A stretch of 64,000 nt of DNA. Origin: Lonicera japonica. Taxonomy: Eukaryota; Streptophyta; Magnoliopsida; Dipsacales; Caprifoliaceae. The stretch spans positions 26,403,748-26,467,747 of the forward strand of contig CM038467.1 in NCBI GenBank assembly GCA_021464415.1, read 5' to 3'. Made by a program: the position numbers and the translations under genes. The notes under the pieces were generated by a model. The model had not been told where the DNA came from and made no database searches. It worked only from the letters and a program-made list of their open reading frames with translations. Of this stretch, positions 47,129 through 57,100 are shown one piece after another. Every line of letters begins with the position of its first letter. The stretch's first letter is position 1.

Positions 47129-48418
47129 ATGGCACCCATTTTGACTACTTTCACTCTCTCCCTTCTCTTCCTTTCTCACATATCTGCTTATATCCTCGCT
47201 CAACCCACCGGTTTAACCGTCGATCTCATACACCGCGAACACTCCCCCCTCTCTCCCTTCTACAACCCATCACTCACCAAATTCGACCGCCTCCACAACA
47301 CAATTTATCGATCAAAACTTTCCTCCTCATCACCAAACACAATCGAATCCCAATTAACCTACTTATTCCTCCAAGATTACTTAATGCAACTCTCTATAGG
47401 CACCCCACCTTTCACCGTGCTCGGAGTAGCCGATACAGGCAGTGACCTCATCTGGACCCAATGCTACCCTTGTACCAATTGCTTCAATCAAACTTCCCCA
47501 ATCTTCAATCCCAAAAACTCATCTACTTACAACAACATCCCTTGCAATAATCATAAAACCTGTGAAGCCATTGACTCTTCTTTAACTTGCGGATCAGCTA
47601 CCAACTTTTGCCAGTATGTAGGGTACGCGTATGACGACCATTCATTCACTAATGGCGATCTGGCCGTTGATTCCTTCACCTTCGGAGCAACGTCCCGACA
47701 CCCTATCTCGGTTCCCAATATCAAGTTTGGTTGCGGACGCAACAATTCTTTAAAAAACTATGTGAATACCTCTGTATCCGGTATCATTGGCCTAGGTAGA
47801 GGTAATCTTTCTCTCATAAATCAATTAAAATATTTGATTCATGGAAAATTCTCTTACTGTCTTGTTTCTATACACGACCAACCAAAAACAAGTAAGATTA
47901 GCTTTGGCAGTAACGCGGTTGTTAAAGGTAACGGTGTTGTTTCCACGACCTTGATCACGCGAAAAGATACTTTTTACCTCATCAATCTCGAAAAAATAAC
48001 AGTTGGTGGGTACAGCATTGAGTTTAAAGCTAAAGTTGAGGGTAACATTGTCATAGACTCCGGGACCCCGTTGACGTACATTCCTAGTCGAAAATACAGT
48101 CAATTGGAATTAAAAGTGAAGGAACTCGTAGGCGAGAAGCCTGCATCAGAAGGGGCTGATGGACTTTGTTATCAAAAGTTTGAAGGTCGGGATCGTAATT
48201 ACCCGAAAGTTACTTTTCATTTCACCGGCGCAGACGTGGATTTGCCGAGTGAGATTACGTTTGTCGAAATGAATAAGGATTTGGAGTGTTTCACGATTCG
48301 TCCAACAGATGGTGATGCCATATTCGGAAATATGTCGCAGATGAATTTGCTTGTTGGATATGATCTTGTGAAGGAGGAGGTTTCTTTTAAACCTACTGAT
48401 TGCACTGAGCACTGGTAA
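47129..48418 (+). CDS. Aspartic protease, nepenthesin/CDR1-like (429 aa)
   Basis: Single-exon, intact A1-family pepsin-like protease. Residues 1-24 form a signal peptide (hydrophobic LTTFTLSLLFLSHISAYILA), followed by a prosegment with the HRE/SPLSPFYNPS motif typical of CDR1-like proteases. The first catalytic site is D102-T-G-S (ADTGSDLIWTQC). The Cys-rich nepenthesin insert follows (C112, C115, C118 and others), with a flap Tyr near Y168. The second catalytic site is D310-S-G-T (VIDSGTPLTYIPS). The C-terminus has GNMSQMNLLVGYDL...VSFKPTDC as in the family. Length matches the usual 430-440 aa. Members act in the apoplast; Arabidopsis CDR1 functions in disease-resistance signalling, but the substrate here is unknown. 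The ATG is the first after the TATA box and gives a complete signal peptide. Confidence 0.95.
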   Translation: MAPILTTFTLSLLFLSHISAYILAQPTGLTVDLIHREHSPLSPFYNPSLTKFDRLHNTIYRSKLSSSSPNTIESQLTYLFLQDYLMQLSIGTPPFTVLGVADTGSDLIWTQCYPCTNCFNQTSPIFNPKNSSTYNNIPCNNHKTCEAIDSSLTCGSATNFCQYVGYAYDDHSFTNGDLAVDSFTFGATSRHPISVPNIKFGCGRNNSLKNYVNTSVSGIIGLGRGNLSLINQLKYLIHGKFSYCLVSIHDQPKTSKISFGSNAVVKGNGVVSTTLITRKDTFYLINLEKITVGGYSIEFKAKVEGNIVIDSGTPLTYIPSRKYSQLELKVKELVGEKPASEGADGLCYQKFEGRDRNYPKVTFHFTGADVDLPSEITFVEMNKDLECFTIRPTDGDAIFGNMSQMNLLVGYDLVKEEVSFKPTDCTEHW

Positions 48419-48631
48419 GGATTTGGTTATTGTGGCGATGAAGATGTTTGTCATTCTGAGATAGAGGGAGGACAGTTTAGTCTCTTATCAGTATTTATTT
48501 TGAGTCTTTTATGAAGTTTTTGTTTGGGTCTTGTTGTTATTATCCCTTCCACTTTCTACCTCACTTTCCCTCTCACTTTGAGAGTTTTTTTTTTTTTTTT
48601 TTCAAAGGGTTTGTATGGATAGGTTGGTGAG

Positions 48632-48637
48632 AATAAA
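48632..48637 (+). terminator. Candidate poly(A) signal of the protease gene
   Basis: AATAAA about 215 bases after the stop; another AATAAA lies at 48720. Confidence 0.45.
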
Positions 48638-49284
48638 ATTTATTTTCCATTTTTTCTTTTTGCCTTCTGTCGATCGAGTTCTATATATTGTAAAAGCTCT
48701 CTCAAAGCATATCCTTAGGAATAAAAAGTTATTTTCCTAAATGTAGGCTCTGTTGTAGTACTAGATCTCAGACAACAAAAATTAATATTCATTATAATTA
48801 TTGTATAGAGTATTTCCAATAACATAATAAAAATAACAAGAATAATCAATTTTAACGATACTAGTCATAATTCATACGTTTGCAAGTAGTTTGTATATTC
48901 ATCGTTATTCGTATACTCAGAAAAAATTACTCGTGCCTACATTATATTATTAATGTCATAGAGAATTCTGGGAAAATAACATGAAAGCGTGTTTGGCGTA
49001 TACATCTCATATGTTAATATTTTTTTTTGAATATATCAGAAGACATGTTCTAAGAGTTGTGAAGTGTTATATATTTAAATTAGAAGGAGAGAGAACCAAT
49101 CTTTTATTTTTTGTTTATCAAAAGAGAACCAATGTTTGAATGTGGAAAAAAGAATACTATACTTATGTTTGCCTAAAATTATTGAGAAAAAAATTAGAGC
49201 TTAATTACTGTTATGGACTTCTTCTTTGTTTTTTTGGGAAGGAATTACAATTACGAAGTTTAATATTATATCCCTTAAAAAGTA

Positions 49285-49425
49285 GGGGGGGGGTAATATT
49301 TACACTCCCCATTCTTGTCACTAACACCACCATCTATAATTTGATAAAAACCACATTTCAACACTCCACTTTTTTTATCACAAACACCCTCTCACTTAAT
49401 CATCACTTAACTTATTTACCCAATA
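49285..49425. mobile_element. Solitary terminal repeat of the 45082-46441 element family
   Basis: GGGGTAATATTTACACTCCC, TTGTCACTAACACCACCATC and CAACACTCCACTTTTTT match the reverse complement of 46310-46441 nearly base for base. No second end is seen, so it is a truncated or decayed copy. Confidence 0.7.
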
Positions 49426-49849
49426 GTTATAAACATATGAAAAAATTAGGAGCTGGTATGAATGTTTTTAATTGATTCAGATGAAAAAAATATGATCAAT
49501 GGAAGCAATATATATGTAAATTTCACTGTCGAATGTAGTTTTTTTGAATTAATACCTGGATAATAAATGGGAATTGATTATCGAAAAGATTTCTTGCGTC
49601 ATCTCTGTGGCTCTAATGATCGATCGTTGTGGACTTTGAAATTTTTTGATTGTGATTTGGTTGCAACTGTTTTTTGGATACGTGAGAAGTTATATATTAG
49701 GTTTAGTATGTTATTAGTTAAATAAGGAATGTACATTAGTGTCTTTTTCATGTAATATCCTTTATTTGCAATGCTAATTTATAATGAGCATTTGTAATTA
49801 TGTTGTTATTGAAATGTGCCTTTATGTCCAATTGCCTCAAGTTTTTAAC

Positions 49850-50209
49850 TAGTGAGGGTTCTATTGACTTTAGAGATTAGTTGAATCTAGAATTTATAAT
49901 ATTATAAAAGGTTTTTTATGGAAGGTTGGTGAAATTAGAAACTTAAATAATACATTTTATTACTGTTTGACTAAATATCATTTAAGGTTTTATTTTGTTT
50001 TAAAAACCTATACATAATTTCAAAAATTATATACAAACAGAATGTTTGGGAGTTTCACTTTTTTAATTTTCCTTAAAAATGTATTAGTATCAAAGTTTGA
50101 ACCGATTATTTTTGCTGTGGTTAAAATATTTTATTTTATTTTTATAATTTAAAATTGATGATACGCATGCATGCATGCATGACATGTACCTTTTGTGTCT
50201 ACTCATTTT
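49850..50209 (+). repeat. Duplicated block, left half (flank of the virus-bearing element)
   Basis: Aligns in the same orientation with about 62595-62995. Shared phrases: AACTAGTGAGG, GTTGAATCTAGAAT, CATAATTTCAAAAATTATAT, TTTGGGAGTTTCA, AGTATCAAAGTTTGAACCGA. Confidence 0.85.
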
Positions 50210-50218
50210 AAAAGTAAG
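50210..50218. other. 9-bp target-site duplication, left copy
   Basis: AAAAGTAAG, identical to 60567-60575; the empty paralogous site (about 62990-62998) has one AAAATTAAG. Confidence 0.75.
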
Positions 50219-50309
50219 GAGTTTTTTGTATAAGTAGGGTATTTTTCAAACTTATTTTGGCAAATAGGGTTGTTTTAATCTTATTTAGTCAAATAGGGTT
50301 GTTTTGACT
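50219..50309. repeat. Left terminal inverted repeat
   Basis: Three 29-bp sub-repeats (AAATAGGGTTGTTTT cores near 50262 and 50291, and a diverged one near 50233). Pairs with 60476-60566 in inverted orientation. Confidence 0.75.
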
Positions 50310-50435
50310 AGAGACCACGTGGACCACTTGTTGGACCACTTGTCTTATATGAGGGGACCACTTGTAATTACAAGTTCTTACCCTGAACTATCTTAGATTA
50401 ATTTATTCTAACCTTATTGTTTTAAAATAAGGAAT

Positions 50436-51263
50436 CTAGTCTGACCACCAGTCTGTTTCGTCTAAACCCGGTGAATTTCTGTCTGTATAAAAATTATCAG
50501 ACGGGTCTTCTGATGGTGAATTACTATCTGGTTCACTCGGAGATCTTGGTGGGGTAGGAGGTCTAAGAATTTCACTCCAACTCAATCCGTATGGACACTG
50601 ATGGAGCTGTGAGGCTGTCAGTGGTTTCCACGGAAAGTCTATTAAGTCTAAGGCTTCTAGCCTATAGTCTGGGATATTCCAATTAATATCGTATACAATA
50701 TCTCTTATGGGGGTTAAGATATTGTTTTCTATATATGAGTCTAATTCTGCGTCTCCGTAATTGGATAATAACTGTCTATAAGCACGTAGATTATACGTAC
50801 TGGCTGTCTCTATAAATCTAAAACGTCTTATTCCTCCGTTTTCACGTAGAAATTCGGCAGTCTCTGCAAGTCTCCTTCTTTGCACAAATTTTAATTTTTC
50901 TGAGGTTTCTTGCAGTATACGTCTGAGGTCGTGGATTCCTCCACAAACGTCTACTTGGGCGTTGTCTCTTCCTTGAGGGAGGTCTCTTCGAGGATTATTT
51001 ACTTCCTCTTCGTCTATATCTTGTACTAACGCTTGGATATAATTATCTGTAGCGTTTTCTAAGTCTGGGAGTTTCCTTATTTCTCTAGACACCCACTTGC
51101 AAACGTGGTGTATATAAGGAAAAGTTCCTCCGGATCTGAAATGTGCCTTACGCACTAATCTTTGGTCTTCTGGATTAATTAGACCCCACCTTAATATAGG
51201 CTGGGTACTTCTAATATCTGTCTGATTTACGAAATTTTCGTAATCTCTGTCTATATTGCTCAT
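50436..51263 (-). CDS. Pararetroviral ORF B, 275 aa, function unknown
   Basis: An intact frame encoding an acidic protein with a Pro/Ser-rich C-terminus (PPTPPRSPSEPDSNSPSEDP). It lies downstream of the viral promoter on the same strand as the polyprotein. The N-terminal half has charged helical stretches with no catalytic motif. It could be a diverged counterpart of the small first ORF of badna/tungroviruses, or a transactivator-type gene placed after the RT region as in caulimoviruses. The sequence alone does not decide. It is not similar to any domain I recognise with confidence. Confidence 0.6.
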   Translation of the reverse strand: MSNIDRDYENFVNQTDIRSTQPILRWGLINPEDQRLVRKAHFRSGGTFPYIHHVCKWVSREIRKLPDLENATDNYIQALVQDIDEEEVNNPRRDLPQGRDNAQVDVCGGIHDLRRILQETSEKLKFVQRRRLAETAEFLRENGGIRRFRFIETASTYNLRAYRQLLSNYGDAELDSYIENNILTPIRDIVYDINWNIPDYRLEALDLIDFPWKPLTASQLHQCPYGLSWSEILRPPTPPRSPSEPDSNSPSEDPSDNFYTDRNSPGLDETDWWSD

Positions 51264-51685
51264 AAATTAATTATGTGCTGATTTTCTATGTCTTAAATAT
51301 TTAGCTAGCAATAAGTACTTGCAAATAATTTAAATAATAATTTACCTGAACAAGATGTATGGTCCACCTTGCTTCCGATCGCCTTTCTTGCCTTCTTCTT
51401 CCGTCTAAAGTCTGTTCTATCGCTTCTGCGTTTATTCTCGCTATTCATCCACCTTTGAAGGATCGGTCGTTCGTTTCCTGCCTACGCCTTTATCGCCTAA
51501 CGCACCCTTGCTCATGGCTTCACGGCTACGGCACCTGCCAGCAACAACCCAAAACCGGCCACTCACCAGTCTTGTATGAATTAGAGAGAAGGTTTTCTAA
51601 ACCCGCCAAGAGATAAGTCTAGCTTTTGGAAAAATACAACATAACTCGGAGATCAATGGAAGTTGTACTGAAGGAGAAACATAAT

Positions 51686-51691
51686 TTTATT
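51686..51691 (-). terminator. Viral poly(A) signal in the leader
   Basis: AATAAA on the minus strand, about 140 bases downstream of the TATA box. Pararetroviruses place the signal shortly after the RNA start so that the genomic RNA is terminally redundant. Confidence 0.55.
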
Positions 51692-51828
51692 CACGTAAAA
51701 TTATTATTACAAACTACTTGCTTTCCTTTTGCTAACTAAAGGAAGCTTTACTCACTCATGCCCTCTAGAATTGAAAACTCTAAGCTGAGAATGGAAAAAC
51801 TCGTACCTCTAAATGAAAACTCCTTCTC

Positions 51829-51836
51829 CTTATATA
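51829..51836 (-). promoter_or_regulatory. Viral promoter TATA box (35S-type)
   Basis: TATATAAG followed by GAGAAGGAGTTTTCATTT on the minus strand, close in form to the TATATAAGGAAGTTCATTTC core of caulimovirid genomic-RNA promoters. It sits in the 989-base non-coding stretch (51264-52252) between the polyprotein end and ORF B. Confidence 0.7.
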
Positions 51837-52193
51837 GGGAGGATACAAATTTACAAACCGGCTACCGGCTGCTAAAAGCAAAAATGAAAGAAAAAAAAGG
51901 ACAGGCCCCACAGCTTTAGACGCACAAGGCGAATAGTGAGTGAAGGGAGCTTGTCGACACCTCTAGACAGCTAATGCTTTTACAAATAATTATGCTTTTA
52001 CAATTAATTATACATACCGACGCTTACAGCAATTGATTGCAAAACAATAATACACCTCGGGTACTGCTTCTGTGGCCCCATCGACAAGTGCAGGTTCTGT
52101 GCTGCAATCAGCCTTTATAATTTCGAAGGAAATAAAGCAACTTTACATACAAAAAGATTCGTCTGGTCTTTTCTTTAATAATTATAAGTCTGA

Positions 52194-52212
52194 GTAACGT
52201 CATTGCTTACGT
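52194..52212 (-). promoter_or_regulatory. as-1-like activator motif
   Basis: ACGTAAGCAATGACGTTAC on the minus strand resembles the tandem TGACG as-1 element of the CaMV 35S promoter (TGACGTAAGGGATGACGCAC). It lies about 360 bases upstream of the TATA box, farther than in CaMV. Confidence 0.5.
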
Positions 52213-52252
52213 TTCTGCATAAGCTGATGTCGCTGTCGTCTTCTTCTTTCCG

Positions 52253-54106
52253 CTAGCCGTCAGCTGTTACCTTGATGTAATCAGTTGGGCTAGGAATTCT
52301 GCTAGCAACATCTAGTTGGTAGGTCTGGATGGAGCCTCTAATGGTGCTCCAATATTCTTCTATGTTGGCAATATTGGAGGTAGTGGTAGGTATTATTACC
52401 TCCGTGCCTTTGGTCTGTCCTCTGGTCATCCTTCCTCCAAAGGTTTCTTGCGCTTGGATGATCAGGTCTTCTTCTTGGTACACCGTGTACCATTTTTCTT
52501 CACCTAAAAGTTCATCCATAATCTTTAGGATTCCCAACGATCTGTTGACTTTTAGTGCTGAAGGATTTTGTTTACCTTCAATGGGCTCGAGTTCTGCTGA
52601 ACAGAGTCCCTCAACATCTGAGCATGGTTCTTCTGAGAACCGGACTAGCTGGAATCCTCCAATTTCATGGTTGAATCCTGCTTCTGGACCAATAGAATAA
52701 CTTCTCAAATAAAGGGGAAGATATTCTTTGACCGTCTCAACGTAATTGGCTATTTTTTCGCCAAAACAGTCTGCGTCTGTGGTTTCCTGTATGAAAATTT
52801 GGCCAATGAGCCCTTGGCTTGCCAAAAGTTCTACAGGGATGTCTGTCTTTCCCCAAATATTTATTTGAGGTAGGTCTTCACAGTATCCCTTCATAAACGA
52901 TGCATGCCCTGGGATCGTTCTGTTGAAGAGATAATTGCCGATTTCTTTTAAAGTTTCGGCAATGTCTAGGTTTAATGCGTCTAGGTCCATTGTCTCATTA
53001 TTTTCTACCGCTCGTTCCTTTCTTAACGGGGTAAGAAGGTTGATGAAGAACCTTTTTTTCTCATAAACAAGATCTTGTATCTTGTTTTCCTTTGGTGGCG
53101 CCGTTTGACCTGTGGCTCTAGCATAGGTCATTTCTTGGGGTCTAGGAGCTTCTATTAAGTTCCTGGGAGGTGCTGGATTTATCTGGGAAATATCCATCCA
53201 CTGCATCCTCATGAATCTGGCTGTAGCAACCAAATTTTGTCTGAACTCTATCTTGAGGTTGTTGGAATGATTCCACCATAGAGCGTCTATTAGGGTGAGA
53301 GTTTCTTTAGTAAATTCTCTTCTGAATTTGACTAGATCTGGAAACCTCTGGTCTGGTCTGTATTCGGGGAAGAACATTCCTCCGATTATCTTATTCTGTC
53401 TACAAATTTCTTCACTCCTTCTTCCTGGGGGAATGAGAATTTCATCTAGAGTTTCGAGGATGGGTCTAGGCATCTTTGGCTTACTTCTCTCGCTAGCCTG
53501 AGTCTGAGGGTCATATGCCCCTTGTAGATATCTGGCGACCTCTACTTGGTCTATAAATCTGGTTTTTCTGCTGGAGCTTCCTCCTGCTTCCATTGGTCTA
53601 GTCTGTTTGTCTGTTGATATCATAAAACAAATTATTAGATTTTCAGCAAATACAGATTCTCTTGAAATAATATCAGGGATTGTATTCTTTTTCCCTTTTA
53701 TATGAATTATACTGAAATCATAATCACTAAGAGATTGTTGCCATCTAATCAGTCTATTAGTCTTTGATCTATTAAGATTTAGATCTCTAAATCCGACAGC
53801 ATAGCTGGAGTCTGTATACACTGTAAAGTGTTTTGTTCTTAGAAAGAGCATATATTTTTCTATTGCTCTTACTATAGCGAGAACTTCTTTCTCGTGGGTT
53901 GTGTATCTTGTTTCGGGATCAGTAAATGTCCCTGAGCTATATTTACACAATTTTTTTTTCTTTGTCTGATAGTCTAAAGCATAGTAGATTGCACCCCATT
54001 GCTTATCTGAAGCATCAGTTTCTACTATGAAGATGTCATCTGCATTGGGCATCTCTAATCTAGGGATATTTTTGACTTCTTCTTTTAATTTAGTCATTAT
54101 ATCCAT
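52253..54106 (-). pseudogene. Pararetroviral polyprotein, C-terminal part: RNase H plus unique extension
   Basis: In the same frame as 54197-59755 and separated from it by one in-frame TAA; the frame is open from 54196. Residues 25-150 are RNase H: D31 (TDASD), E72 (THEKEV), D99 (YTDSSY), D145 (PDIISRE), following the D-E-D-D pattern. About 460 more residues follow, including a basic/polar region, EEICRQNKIIGGMFFPEYRP and a C-terminal half with no recognised motif. Badnavirus polyproteins normally end soon after RNase H, so this extension is unusual. It could be a separate protein (an internal ATG is near 53620) or a fused ORF4-like protein of the tungrovirus type. Without read-through of the stop this part cannot be made from the polyprotein. 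Confidence 0.8.
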
Positions 54107-54196
54107 GTCGTCTTTAGTCCAATTAAATGGATTAGTCTTTTCTGTTCCTTTTAATTTAGCGGTAAAGCTTCTCCTTTTTCCGGCTAAATCCCTAAG

Positions 54197-57100
54197 TTAG
54201 TCTGTGGCACAATTAAGCAATCCAAGGAAGCTTTGTAATTGTTTTCTGTCAATGATTCTATCTGAAAAGTCTAAAATCTTTCTAGTAATATGGTCTAGAG
54301 GAGATATTTTTCCATTTTTAATATGGACTCCTATGAAATCTATTTCTTCTTGAAATAGAAGCATCTTTTTATGAAAGATAATAATACCGTGATTATCGAA
54401 TTCGGCTATTATTATCCTAAGATGTTCTATATGGTCTTCTTCTGTATGACTTGTAACTAGTACATCATCAATATATACTAGGCAAAAATCTGAATACTTT
54501 CTGAAAATGCCGTCTATTCTTCTCTGAAAGACTTGTGGGGCATTTTTGTATCCAAATGGCATTACTAGCCACTCATACTTTCCTTGTGGTACGCTAAAAG
54601 CTGTCCACAGTATGGAGTCTGGGTGCATTTTGATTTGCCAGAAACCTGACTTACAATCAAATTTGCTAAATATCTTTCTATTTTCGATAAGACTAATAAG
54701 ATTATTCTTATCTGGTATTTTGTATGAATCAAACTCACAATTTTTATTGAGAGCTCTATAGTCTAATACCATTCGTCTTTTTCCTCTTTTCTTTTCTGAT
54801 TCGTTTTCAATATAAAAGGCAAGGCTATTATGTCTACTAATGCTTTCTTGAATCATTCCACCCTTGAGTAGACTATCTATCTCTGTTTGGAATTCTTCTC
54901 TATCTCTCTGAGAATATCCTTTCTTATAAGTGCCTCCATTTACGGTGGCATCTGGGTTTATGGGTATGATTTGGCAATATGCCTTATCTTTTTCCCATTT
55001 TTCTATAGGATTCTCTCCAGTAATAGGAATTGTTAATTCCTTGATCTTATCCTTTTCTACTTCTAAGGATCTGATGTCTATTTTCTTTCTTTTTTTCATT
55101 TCTTGGATAGCCAAGAGTTGATGTCTAGTCTGATCAACAATTTCTTGTTGGATTAATGTTATCTGTTTATAACATTTTTTGTCTGGACAAGTGCATTTGT
55201 TTTTAAGAGGGGCTGTAATTTCCTCTATTTCACCACACTTAGCTGTAGAACTCTGAAGGGGTCTCCATGCAGGTTTTACGTGCATGAGGTTTGATGCTCT
55301 ATCCTTAGATAGGAGCAACGTCTGAGTATCAAATTCGCTGAGATGAGATAATTTTATTTTATCATCATACTGAGAAAATGGTTGATACTTTCTAAGGAAA
55401 TCATTTCCGATTAAAAGATTTCCTATGAATTTACAAGGAGGGTCCATGACATAAAATTCATGGGTAAATTCATTGTCTCCTATTTGGAAATAAATAGGTA
55501 TGGTCTGTAATGGTAATTCAAAGTAATCACCATTAGCAACTCGTCCGGAGATAAGTTGTTCGCTAGGTCTATAATACTCATCTGGAAAGGCATTTGCTTT
55601 ACAGATACTGGCAGTACAACCGGTATCCATTAATGCAGAGAGTAGTCTCGGATAATCTGGGTTAAGAACCTTTACTTCAATAAGGCTCATGAAACTTTCT
55701 TTAGTTGAAACTCTCAGATTATTTTGTTCTCTGATTTCAATTCCTTTTAGAGGATTTGGAATATCAGGGATAGTCTGTGAAGGCCTCTCGTCCATCTTTC
55801 TTTTTCCTTCCTTAATCTTTCTGAGTCTATTTGTATCAATTTCTTGATAGTATTTATCTATGTCTAAGTCTAGTATGTGATCATACTTATTGTCGTACAT
55901 AGTACGAAATTCATGTCTCCAACAGTCTTCATGGTAATGAAGTTTGCATATAATGTATACCATGAATAACTCAAGTGATATCATTGTAAAACAATAATCA
56001 CAAGTGAAGTCTGCAGGGCTACATTTCATTTCGAATTTACACCTATGGCTTGGATTCGTATAGCATTGTGGTATTCTAACCATTCTTTCTGGTTGGGAAG
56101 GTCGCCATACATCTGTTAAACTACAACAGTAAATGGCTTCTTCATAGTCTAGATAAATAGCTTCGTCTAATGTTTTATTATCATCGATTGTGGTGACGAC
56201 GAAACATTCTTTGAATTCTTCTTCTTCTTCTTCGGAAGAAGGTTCACTATCTGACTCAGTTGTATACGCACTATATACACTAGCATTGTCATCTATTTCG
56301 AAATCTGATAATTCGATATTATAGATGAGGTCTAAGTCTTGTGTGTCAGCTTGGGTAAGCATGACTTCTACTAGTCTAACATTAGGTTTTATTTTTTTAT
56401 TCTCTCTTTGAGAACAGCTTCTAGCAAAATGTCCAGTCTTACCACACACCCAATATTCATTCCTTGAATTATTGGTTGTTGGTTTTCTATCTTCGCCCTT
56501 TCTATAATTAGGCACTTTCTTTCTGGAGTCTGAATTCTTTTTGAAATATCTCCTTCTAGGAAATAATTTCTTTATCTTCTTTGGATTTCTAAAGCTAGTC
56601 GATTTTCTGAATTTATATTTTTTATTATTAAGGTCTGTATTAATCGTAGTTTTGAAAGTCTGTTTCCAATGTTTCTTTTTATGGCTTTTGGAAGAACTTC
56701 TTCCACATCCCCATTGGATAGGTGCTATGTCTCTTTCGTCTTTGATTGAAGGCATATTCTTAAATGTCTCTTTAATCAAAGCGTCTTGTGCTTTTTCGCG
56801 TCTTTTTGTGATAATATAATCTTTGGCAAAATTTATTCTTTCACCAAGAGTATCTTCTTTAGTATTATTAACTCCAGGCCACTTTCTATATTCGTTAATA
56901 AGAAGGTGTCCAATAGCTGGGAGTTTTCTAAAATACTCGTCTTTAAGAGTTGTAGTGAACTCTTTTATCTGATAATACAACGTTTCATAGTTATTACTAT
57001 ATTCGTTGATTTTGTCTAAACTGCATATACTAAGTAATGATAACTTAGTTTTTTCTACGTCTACTTCTGATTCTTGGGCAAGGTGACTAGCACCAATAAA

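Noticed and set aside
47551..48454. Minus-strand frames under the aspartic protease
   Set aside because: Antisense shadows of an intact gene with clear family motifs on the plus strand.
56541..57019. Plus-strand frames opposite the viral polyprotein
   Set aside because: Shadows of the polyprotein on the other strand; no homology or motif.
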